Below are positions 1 through 7,590 of a stretch of 21,692 bases of DNA, piece after piece. The stretch covers positions 19,293-40,984 of the forward strand of contig BFEA01000625.1 of the NCBI GenBank assembly GCA_003427395.1, given 5' to 3'. The notes under the pieces were generated by a model that was given only the letters and a program-made list of their open reading frames with translations, was not told where the DNA came from and ran no database searches. Both the position numbers and the translations under genes were made by a program. Position 1 is the stretch's first letter; the number at the start of each line of letters is the position of its first letter. This stretch comes from Chara braunii. Its lineage: Eukaryota > Streptophyta > Charophyceae > Charales > Characeae.

Positions 1-135
1 CGCGTATGGATGCTTCGTTTTTTTTTTTGGCCATTACTTGGTCGTTTTTTTTTTTTTTGCAGGGCCATTGGCCCCTCCCCCGCCACCTTGTCCCCCCCCC
101 CCCCCAAACCTGCCGCCCCCAACACTACATGGCTT

Positions 136-235
136 CTGTGCGAACGCGTCAAAAGCGTTCAGCCGCGTTTAGTGAACGCGCGTTCACCGCGTTTAAAACT
201 TGAACGCGAAACGCGCATTCAATGAACACGCGGTA
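136..235. repeat. CpG-rich cluster of GAACGCG motifs with a 16-bp palindrome
   Basis: About 100 bp in which GAACGCG, or its reverse complement or near variants, recurs five to six times. It includes the perfect palindrome GTGAACGCGCGTTCAC at 172-187. CGCGTTT at 188-194 faces AAACGCG at about 209-215, giving a second inverted pair. CpG density is much higher than in the AT-rich DNA that follows. It could be a transposon end, a clustered binding site or a decayed satellite; the sequence does not decide. The preceding 120 bp are T and C homopolymer runs with no gene. Confidence 0.5.
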
Positions 236-309
236 ACACAGCACACACAATATCCAAGGATCCCTCGGAGGAGGGGCGAAAACAACAGCAAGCAATGTCG
301 AACCTACAC

Positions 310-482
310 CTGCCAATTACCGTGCAATAAGAGTGTGGAAGTCATCCATGTGGCATGTGTAAGTTTTGTCTCATCTTACGAGTTACCGGGGAAGGNCTGC
401 CAATTACCGTGCAATAAGAGTGTGGAAGTCATCCATGTGGCATGTGTAAGTTTTGTCTCATCTTACGAGTTACCGGGGAAGG
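310..482. repeat. 86-bp exact duplication on either side of a single N
   Basis: Positions 310-395 and 397-482 are identical over 86 bp, separated only by the N at 396. An exact duplication abutting an unresolved base most simply means that two contig ends overlapped but were scaffolded without being merged. A real tandem duplication is possible but would be expected to show some divergence. Any reading frame across 310-482 should be distrusted. Confidence 0.85.
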
Positions 483-535
483 GCAACCTTATGACAGGGG
501 GAGACCCGGGGAAGGACGGGGGTGAGCTTACAGAA

Positions 536-1065
536 GGGGTGCAACGGAAAAATTTCCCGAAATTAAATAATCATTTTATAGTAAATTACAATCTAAATTT
601 TAAATTTTCATTCCATCTTACAAAATGTCATTTCAATTTTAAAAATTTTCATCTTACTTGCAAACTTTCATTCCAATAATAAGGTATCCCTTCTTATTTG
701 GACTGCATGCTAGAGATGAAATGAAAGTCTAGATGAATTCATGAAATATTTTAATTGGACTGTAATTCTAAGTAAGAATTTCCAGTCATAAATAGGTTAA
801 TCCAATCTTAATTAGACGATATTTGTTCTAGTGGAATGAAAATTTAATTAAAACATTTCATAAACTCGTCCAGCCTTTCATTCCATCCTGAAGTAATAAA
901 TGTAGTTGGAAGGGAAAGCTCATATTTAGACGGGGATTTATCAAATAAAACTGAAAATTTTAGAATTGGATGAACATTGGAATGATAATTTATAAATAGG
1001 AAGGATTTTTTTTTTATGGAATGTTTTTTCAACTTTCATTTCTCGTGGGAATTTTTCTGTTGTGG
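536..1065. mobile_element. Candidate AT-rich MITE with imperfect terminal inverted repeats
   Basis: A sharp AT-rich block of about 530 bp. Its left end (GGGGTGCAACGG then AAAAATTTCCC, 536-558) is an imperfect inverted repeat of its right end (GGGAATTTTTCTGTTGTGG, 1047-1065). The interior holds TCATTCCA three times (608, 668, 878) and its reverse complement twice (832, 978), as in the subterminal repeats of hAT-like MITEs. There is no transposase, so it would be non-autonomous. The flanks CAGAAG (531-536) and CAGGAG (1066-1071) are similar but do not prove a target duplication. The superfamily is not assigned. The short open frame inside it is an AT-rich artefact. Confidence 0.5.
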
Positions 1066-1124
1066 CAGGAGTCGTTGAAGCTCTCGATCTGCGGTAGGAA
1101 GCCGAGTGTAGTGAACGGTGTGAT

Positions 1125-1304
1125 GAATGAGGGGGAAGCGATGATCCTGATGCGGAAACAAGGCTAAGTAATCAGGATAAAGTGTACAAAGAGTGTGGGG
1201 ATGGTGGCGCGAAAGAATGAGGGGGAAGCGATGATCCTGATGCGGAAACGAGGCTAAGTAATCAGGATAAAGTGTACAAAGAGTGTGGGGATGGTGGCGC
1301 GAAA
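1125..1304. repeat. 90-bp tandem duplication, two copies
   Basis: Positions 1125-1214 and 1215-1304 are head-to-tail copies of a 90-bp unit that differ by one base (A at 1160, G at 1250). No reading frame or known element explains the unit. The near identity implies a recent duplication. Confidence 0.95.
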
Positions 1305-1417
1305 ATCTTCATAATCCTGGCACGCGGGAATAGTTCCCACGATGATGCAGTAAACTTCTATATTATTATAGTCACGCCATGTGACGCTAAAGAGAAGGAT
1401 ATGGAGAGGGAAAGAAG

Positions 1418-1993
1418 TTACGAGAGAGCGGGTGGTTGTATGTGAGAAGACGGTGGCGACGAGTCGGGTGGAAAAGAGTTGATAGAATAGGGAAGGCAGG
1501 AAAGGGTGCCAGCTGAGAGGGAAAAGGGGTCGGTGTTCAAGTTGGTGGAAGGTGAGGTAATCAAGGGGAAGACGGGATAATGACTGGGGGTGAAGCCAAC
1601 GCCCGCATCTCCACGTATGCGAACGTTGGACCGTGACGGTGTGGATTGAGGCGGCGAAGGGCTTTTTCGTCTTCCTCTGCTGCTAGATCCCTCCTCAATG
1701 GTGACACCATCTCTCCCACGGTCCTCCTGTGGTGGCTTTGGATCTCGCGCAGGATCACCTTGCAAAAGCCGCGTCGCTAACGTGGCGGATTGACCCACGG
1801 GCCGCTTGCCCTCCGCCTTCTCTCGCCATTTTTGTGCGACTGCCTCATCCTTCTCCTTGCTCGACTCACTAAAGCTGCTCCGCTCCCCCGATCCACTCTC
1901 ACTAGACTCGCTGTAGTCAGGGTTACCGGATTCTGCCCCCGAGCTTTCCTCCTCCTCTTCTTCTTCTTCCTCTCTCCAAACTACAATCGGATG
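1418..1993 (-). pseudogene. Acidic, Ser-rich open frame without an ATG; possible exon or gene fragment
   Basis: On the minus strand a single frame stays open from 1993 to 1418, about 190 codons, bounded upstream by TGA at 1994-1996. It has no ATG start; the only in-frame candidate start noted near the middle is a GTG at 1796-1798. In reading order the product has a run of eight Glu after a Trp-Arg, then a Ser/Glu/Gly-rich segment, then a mixed-charge stretch with KWREKAEGKRP, then a Pro/Arg-rich tail. The non-random composition suggests coding origin, as an exon or a transposon-derived fragment. The last 40 or so residues look like untranslated sequence read in frame. No domain is recognised and no function is proposed. 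It could be chance openness in purine-rich DNA. Confidence 0.3.
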
Positions 1994-2004
1994 TCAGCTA
2001 TGTG

Positions 2005-2090
2005 ACGCCCGCGGCCTAGGCCTTGGGCAATTCGGCCGCCGCGGCCGAAAAAGTGGGCCGCAGCTGCGGTCGCCAGGCCTAGTTTGCGGC
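2005..2090. repeat. GC-rich patch of nested palindromes
   Basis: About 85 bp of GC-rich sequence containing GGCCTAGGCC, CGGCCGCCGCGGCCG and CCGCAGCTGCGG. AGGCCTAG and GCGGCC words occur near both ends in opposite orientation. It abuts the AT-rich fold-back that follows and may be part of the same structure. No gene is seen. Confidence 0.5.
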
Positions 2091-2243
2091 CCGATTTTTT
2101 GAATATTTTTTTGGGGTAAAAACGAAGTGAAAAAAAAAAACTATATTGGGTTGTAGGGTTTTGAAAGCCCTACAGTCCCATATTTGTTTTTTTCTAATTT
2201 GACTTCATTTATGATTTGTAAAAAATGAAAAACGAAAATCGGT
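2091..2243. repeat. Long imperfect inverted repeat (fold-back) with a 9-nt loop
   Basis: Left arm 2091-2158 and right arm 2168-2243 are imperfect reverse complements. The core is ATATTGGGTTGTAGGG (2143-2158) against CCCTACAGTCCCATAT (2168-2183), with a 9-nt loop. Outward, AAACGAAGT pairs with the complement of AAATGAAGT, and CCGATTTT at the left end matches the complement of GAAAATCGG at the right end. The arms are about 70 nt with small indels. This fits a fold-back MITE or a transcribed hairpin. No promoter or small-RNA evidence is visible. Confidence 0.6.
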
Positions 2244-3209
2244 TTAAAAGAAAAAAATAAAAATAAATAAAAGAAAAGCAGAATTGTTCTTTTTTCATCT
2301 TTTTCATGACTGATATGTAGTGTGTGTGTGTTTGTGTGCGCGTTGTCGGAGGGCGCAGTGTCCCGGCCCTCCGCTGTGTACCAGGCGCTCGCTCATTTTA
2401 CCTCCACCGTCGGTCAGGTGCTTGCCCTTTACTTCCGTTGCACACTGAAGACCTGCCCTCTAACCTCCACAAAGTAATGAGTGTCTGATCGCCGAGTTAT
2501 GAAATAGGTTCTGGTAGAGGAAAGAAATGTTGTGTGGGCTGCGTTTGGATTTAGACTGCTGTCTTGAAGACTTTTTGCTTGACGTTTTCTCTTCTTTTTT
2601 TTGTAGTCGCGGCACTAAAGGTCCTGGGGATGACGTTCGCTCACTAACTACTATATTTGCCTTTTCGCTTAGCCTTTTGGGCTTTGACCCCAGGGCCTCT
2701 AGTCATTTCATGAGGAGCGGACAGTCCAGTTTCAAATTTTGAGCTAAGAATGGATGGTCTAGACTGCCTGACCCTTACACTTCGGCCGCCGTGAGCCTAA
2801 CCGATGAGCCGTGATCAGTACGGGGCCCAAGAAGGGGAGCACCCGCGACCGCATTGGTAGGAGGCTCATCAACCCGCAGGGGGTCATGAGCCCCCTCCTT
2901 GGCATCGGACACGGGTACCGATCAGGGGTAGGCCAGCGGCACGTTTTGAGGGGAGGGAAGCGCCCATCGGTATCCCGTTATGGGGCTGTCGTGTCGAGCC
3001 TGCGGTCACTTCACGCTTGAGACAGTGATTAGTGACTGACAGCAGGGGCTGGCACTATGACCATTGGTGTCCTGCCTCTCATCCCCCTTTCTTTGTTTCA
3101 TTTTATCTTATTTTATTAATTCTTGAATTACAAATTATTAAAATGCAGAATTCTGAAAGCTATTTGAATCCCTCATTTAGAGCATGGGGATCGCGGTGAG
3201 TAGCGATCG
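2244..3209. other. Gene-poor stretch, nothing assignable
   Basis: AT-rich up to about 2330, with a short TG run (2319-2340), then GC-balanced unique sequence to about 3060 and AT-rich again to 3180. Short open frames at 2527-2742 and 2811-3020 have no domain, no biased composition and no supporting signals, so no gene is called. Confidence 0.4.
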
Positions 3210-3217
3210 TATAAAAA
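3210..3217 (+). promoter_or_regulatory. TATA-like element
   Basis: TATAAAAA lies about 200 bp upstream of the ATG at 3417. A second weaker candidate, TATATA at 3387-3392, lies 25 bp before that ATG. Both are only sequence matches; a TATA-box is frequent by chance and no start site is known. Confidence 0.25.
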
Positions 3218-3416
3218 GTGAGCGAGATGTGTCACTGGCTACTTGGGCATAGGCAGTCCTATTACGCTGAGCACGGGTGAGTTGAATAGGGAGGACCCGG
3301 GGGAGAAGTGAGCGCGCGAGTTCGTTTGTGTGTGCGTGCCCCGGGTATTCAGTCCTGGCTATTCCGGAGCCGGTAGCCTAGCACTGTATATAGTCTATTC
3401 GAAAGAGAGCTCAGCT

Positions 3417-3908
3417 ATGGTGCGCAGCAGTGGGTTGTACGGCTACAGGCCAAAGTACCTCCAGTTTCTATGGAGGTGGGAACGAATATCGGGGGATGGC
3501 CCCGCCGTGACGGCCATCTTAGACTATAGTCATTGCAACCATGAGGCGAGACTAAAGGTGGACATAGAAGGGGGAAAGGAAGAAGAAATGAGGGCAGACT
3601 AGGGCCTGCAGTTGGCGATTACGGAAGCAAAGGACCATGCAGAGAGGAGGTGCAGACGAGACGGGGTCAGGGACGAAATCAAAGTGACTGTCAAGAACCA
3701 CGAGGCAGAGACTTCCACTGACACAGCGGAGTGGGAACATCAGCACCTAGACCATGACACAGAAGCAGAGAGTGATGCGAGCGACCTGGAGGCCGAGACC
3801 CAGTCCTGGCACGGACTGGACCAGTGGAGGCAGGACCACCCGCCGGCAGAGCCGGTGGAAAGTAGTCCAGAAGCCAACTCGCGGCAAAGAAGGGACCGGC
3901 ACCACTAG
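3417..3908 (+). pseudogene. Unrecognised plus-strand frame interrupted by one TAG
   Basis: One frame runs from ATG at 3417 to TAG at 3906-3908, interrupted only by TAG at 3600-3602. The first part (61 residues) begins MVRSSGLYGYRPKY and ends in a charged stretch. The second part (101 codons) is rich in Glu, Asp, His and Gln, for example DTAEWEHQHLDHDTEAES, and ends in a basic tail. Persistence of one frame for 164 codons with a single break, plus the skewed composition, suggests a decayed gene or an exon pair. No known domain is recognised. The stop could be a true nonsense change, an assembly error or an unspliced intron edge. It could also be chance. Confidence 0.3.
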
Positions 3909-4016
3909 GTGATTACGAGTTGGAAGTAATCCAGAGCCTCCTCTCATTTAGTCATGTGAGAACAGACCCAATCAATGATTCCCGGGTCCTTTAAGAGATT
4001 GATATTTAGTCTAAAA

Positions 4017-4290
4017 CGTGGCGGACACGCTTGGTATCACCTATGCCACATATTATGACCCGGCCTACATGGTCCCACATGGTCCCACCCGACGCGCTTC
4101 GTATCACCTATGCGGCTCCGACACATATTATCGTCCTGCCCACATATTGTCTCCCACTCCACAAAGTGCGAGCTGCCCTGCATTGTGCTCTTCCCCCCCC
4201 TGTTCCACATAGTACTGCCCAGTGCACATAGGACCGACCAACCCGCATCCCGCATGGTGCTGCCCAGTCCACATGGGATGACCTACACAA
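4017..4290. repeat. Degenerate short-repeat array (CACAT / GTCCC-type units)
   Basis: Several overlapping direct repeats lie here. ACATGGTCCC is repeated exactly in tandem (4067-4076, 4077-4086). A longer unit containing GTATCACCTATGC and CACATATTAT occurs at 4024-4065 and 4091-4140. A unit of about 33 bp containing CTGCCCAGT and CACAT occurs at 4205-4239 and 4251-4283. All frames through it on both strands are open for about 60-85 codons, which is a by-product of the repeat and not evidence of genes. Confidence 0.6.
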
Positions 4291-4388
4291 AGCGAATCAC
4301 GGGCATGTTTGCCCATGCCCGGCTAGCCCCCGCCATGGGCCGCGGTGCACCTAACGACTTGTTGTTTTAATGGTTGAAGACAGATGAT

Positions 4389-4389
<1 letters not shown>

Positions 4390-4419
<30 letters not shown>
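4390..4419. repeat. T30 homopolymer
   Basis: Thirty consecutive T residues. Read on the minus strand this is an A30 tail, so it could mark the 3' end of a minus-strand retroposon lying to the right (4420 onward). No target duplication or LINE/SINE sequence was recognised. A simple-repeat origin is equally possible. Confidence 0.9.
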
Positions 4420-4420
<1 letters not shown>

Positions 4421-5045
4421 GTTACAAACCAGGCCCAGTGCCCAAGGCTGATATGAAGTGACTCAAAGTTTGCGTATTGTTTGCTTCTAATTGGTGTGCA
4501 TTTCGCTCTGGTTTTCTGCTTTCAACTGGGCTCAATCATGTCTGGTCTTCCGCAAGATTTCACAATCTGGATCATTGGTCTTCTCATTGCATGGTTTCTA
4601 GCAGTTACCGAATCCCTCCAAAATCCGAGGACAAATGAAATATTGTGTGCGATGTCTCCCACATCCGAGTAGTTGATGTATGAATTGTATGTGAATTGTG
4701 TGCACACCGGGATGAAGCAAAACATGATAGCATCGCATATTGGCCAGTAGAAGATTGTCAATTATGTTATTTTCTGGACCTTCTGTTATGTACTTTCCTA
4801 CAAGTGTTTGCTTTTTCTGTTGTACACATTTGAATTCGGTTAAGCATGCTGTGAAGTGAACACCAAGTGCATACTTTTCAAAATTTCGTGCAAATAACAT
4901 ATTCTCAACTGAACATTTACTCCAATTTTATCGCACTCTTGCAACTTCACTGGCATGCTCTGCCTGAGTGTTCATCACTTCCGTTTCACAAACACAACCC
5001 AACAGCCAAAAGTGCCAATTGGCCAATTGGCTTCGGCTAAACATA
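4420..5045. other. Gene-poor stretch, nothing assignable
   Basis: Unique-looking sequence with overlapping open frames of 60-100 codons on both strands (4481-4672 plus, 4598-4900 and 4522-4761 minus). None shows a domain, and they are mutually overlapping. No RNA gene was recognised. Confidence 0.4.
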
Positions 5046-5611
5046 GGGCCTCGCCACACAGCCTTTCGAACGAAGGCCTTTTCGGAAAGGTGTCAGACCT
5101 TTTTCGAAAGGCTGCTTGTCGAAAGGAACCCCCCCCCTCGCCACACAGACTTTCGAAATGCCGAGGTCTTTCTATATGCACACTAGGGCCTGGCTCCACT
5201 GTTCTCAACGCGTGTAAAACGAGAGTGTGAATCTTTGGCTAGAACATGGAAAGATACACCACCTTATTTTTTGTCTTTTGTGCATTTAGAGAGTAGTGGA
5301 GGCAGGCCCTTGTAATGGCCCCTCTTTTTTTCTTTTTTTTTCTTGCCAATGTTACATGCTGCACCTGCACACGAGGGCCATTTTCCAGGCCCTGCGTCCC
5401 TCAGGCTGAAAGCCTGAAATTCAGCCTGAAAACCAGGGCCTACAGGCCCCGTGTCCATTCAGCTCGAAAGCCTGAAAAACAGGGGCCTACAGACCCTGTG
5501 TCGTTTCAGACTAAAAATGGCAGTAGCCTTTTTAGCCTGAAACGAAGGGCCATTTTTGGTCTGTTATCAGACCGACCTGCCCTCAAACTCAGGCACCAAA
5601 CCAGGGTTTTA

Positions 5612-5637
5612 GGAACAGGCTATTTTTGGCCTGTTCC
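5612..5637. repeat. Perfect 9-bp stem hairpin
   Basis: GGAACAGGC (5612-5620) and GCCTGTTCC (5629-5637) are exact reverse complements around an 8-nt T-rich loop. A smaller one, GGTCTG/CAGACC around TTAT, lies at 5558-5573. Both sit inside the candidate DNA transposon. Confidence 0.8.
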
Positions 5638-5667
5638 CATGACTGCAGTTCGGCATTGGCAAGAGCA

Positions 5668-5721
5668 GCCTCCTGGACTGCCCGCCCTGCAACTGCAGGC
5701 AGTCGGGGGCAGTCAGGAGGC
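5668..5721. repeat. Strong hairpin, 16-bp arms with one bulge
   Basis: GCCTCCTGGACTGCCC (5668-5683) pairs with GGGGCAGTCAGGAGGC (5706-5721) with a single-base bulge. A nested CTGCA-AC-TGCAG palindrome lies in the loop. It lies inside the candidate DNA transposon and may be a subterminal or regulatory structure; no function is assigned. Confidence 0.75.
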
Positions 5722-5845
5722 AGGACGAGGTAGTACATAGGGACTTCCCATGCACTTCACGGGTAGGCAGGAGGCAGTCAGTAGTCTTCAGGATTCGGCA
5801 GCAGCACTCTGGAGGAGCGCTGCAGGAGTAGTTGTAGTGTTAGCA

Positions 5846-5901
5846 GTAGTCTTCAGCGCTGAGCGCTAGTAGCGTTAGTTGTAGTCTTCAGCGCTGGGCG
5901 C
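5846..5901. repeat. Short direct repeat GTAGTCTTCAGCGCTG
   Basis: A 21-bp unit, GTAGTCTTCAGCGCTG followed by A or G and GCGC, occurs at 5846-5866 and 5881-5901, with a partial third copy near 5782. The stretch is rich in TAGT and AGCG words. Confidence 0.7.
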
Positions 5902-6113
5902 CATAGCTAGAGTAGTACTAGAGAGAGAGAGATTGGGCGGAGGCCAGGGATACTTACCTACAGCGCCGTTGCTCCAGCTTCGTCTTCGAGGTACCTGCAG
6001 CACAGCGCCATCTTCACAGGTTAGTACCTGACACATGAGAGAGAGACTTCTTCTTCTTCCACCACCATCTCCTTCTCACCGTCTCGCTATCTGACTTCAC
6101 TGCATCAGCAGAC

Positions 6114-6116
<3 letters not shown>

Positions 6117-6181
<65 letters not shown>
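6117..6181. repeat. (GA)n microsatellite
   Basis: About 32 uninterrupted GA units inside the candidate DNA transposon. Length in an assembly is unreliable for such tracts. Confidence 0.98.
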
Positions 6182-6185
<4 letters not shown>

Positions 6186-7086
6186 TTGACATTTGGATCC
6201 AGACTCGACATTGGACTTCATACATTTTGAAGAGGGATTATTTGGGACTTGTAACGAGACGTGGTGTTGACGACTTTCCCATCTCCCCCTTCCTCTTCTT
6301 CGTCTGATCCCCTCCTCTTCGTCTGTGTATGTCTGGACCTGGCACCTCTTTCCTGTGTATAGCGCCAGGCCCCTTCACACCTTGTGATGAGCATGATGTA
6401 TGTTTGGTCTGCGTTGAAACAGTGATTGGGCTAGTCATTAGTATTCTAGCACCCTGCTTCGCTATCTTGTACTACGTGAAAGAGGTCAGTCCCGGTCAGG
6501 TCAGGACTTGTATCTAAATCTTCCACTGCGCTATAAAACACCATTTTCTATGTTTCGGAATGCACATCGCTTGTTGAGATTCCACTTGCACTGCATTGTT
6601 CATTCAGTCCTTTTTATCACATTGCGGATCCTCGGTTTATATGTACATCGCCCAACTGGGCATGTAACACCAATCAACCATTTCAAGTGGGCCTTTTCAC
6701 AAGACCACTCGAGGTCTTTCGAGGAAACACTCGTGACAGGCAGGAGGATCTCATCTCTTCGAAATGACTTTCGATGCCGGCCAATCTGACACCTTTCGAA
6801 ACTTTTTGAAAGAACTTGTTTCAAAAGGCTGTGTGGCGAAGACAGGGCGTCGATTTTCCGCGTTTCGAAAGCCTGTGTGGCGAGCCCCATAGACTCTTGC
6901 CAACGAAACAGGACAGGTATGCTCTGATTCAACTCAATCCACAACCACTCAAAGAAAAGCAAGAACTGTAACAAGCACAGAGAAAACACAATTCAACACG
7001 AACATCATTCCGGGGTTGAAAATGACTGATAAAATGAAATTATTTGAAGAAATAACGGCGGACAGCTCCGGGCGCGGCATGTTTTG

Positions 7087-7096
7087 AAACCCTAAA
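7087..7096 (+). promoter_or_regulatory. Telo-box-like AAACCCTAAA
   Basis: AAACCCTAA is the plant telo-box found upstream of many housekeeping genes. Here it lies about 55 bp before an ATG at 7142, and a donor-like CAG/GTAAAT follows at about 7170. No convincing exon continues downstream, so this is a motif match only. TCTGACACCACAG is directly repeated at about 7159 and 7189. Confidence 0.25.
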
Positions 7097-7513
7097 GGCA
7101 AAAAAACTCGCAGCGGCAAAGAGGCCACACACCGACTCGAAATGAGCAAATTCGGTCCCTCTGACACCACAGGTAAATATGACACCCGGTCTGACACCAC
7201 AGTCCTCGGTACTCCATTGCCTTTTCGAACTCAGCGCGGTTTTCTTTGCCGACACGTGTTTTTTTCGCCCATTCGATACTCAAAGGTGACACGAACGTAC
7301 TTACCTCTTATTTTAAATGCGTGAACTTCGTGAACCCTGAATCACCTTGGGCGGTCACGTCAAGGATGATCATAGCTTTTCTTTTGTCTCTCGTGATATT
7401 GTTTTTTCGGGTTCCTTTATTTTTTTTGTCTTTTTCGGGCAAGATCTGTTCCCACACCCCTACCTACATACCATCCCTTATACCTGCCTGGGCGCCCAGG
7501 GGGAAGGGGGGGG

Positions 7514-7515
<2 letters not shown>

Positions 7516-7585
<70 letters not shown>
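7516..7585. repeat. (GA)n microsatellite after a G-run
   Basis: About 35 GA units preceded by a G11 run (7506-7516). Long open frames crossing it on both strands are produced by the dinucleotide repeat and are not genes. Confidence 0.98.

Positions 7586-7590
<5 letters not shown>

Larger units (their letters stand above)
5046..6888. mobile_element. Candidate non-autonomous DNA transposon with complex terminal inverted repeats
   Basis: The left end GGGCCTCGCCACACAG (5046-5061) matches the reverse complement of the right end (CTGTGTGGCGAGCCCC, 6873-6888) apart from one position or indel. Each arm carries the module TCGCCACACAG-CTTT(C/T)GAA twice: at 5051 and 5138 on the left, and inverted at 6820-6839 and 6863-6883 on the right. 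A second shared word, AAAGGTGTCAGA, lies at about 5086 and inverted at about 6786. The trinucleotide ATA flanks both ends (5043-5045, 6889-6891), a possible 3-bp target duplication as made by PIF/Harbinger or CACTA transposases. The 1.84-kb interior has no transposase and holds hairpins and a GA microsatellite. The superfamily is uncertain. Confidence 0.55.

Noticed and set aside
6-225. Open frames at the window start
   Set aside because: They translate T and C homopolymers and show no domain.
4522-4900. Overlapping minus-strand open frames of 79 and 100 codons, checked as possible transposase fragments
   Set aside because: No catalytic or DNA-binding motif could be seen, the two frames overlap each other and a plus-strand frame, and no composition bias favours any of them.
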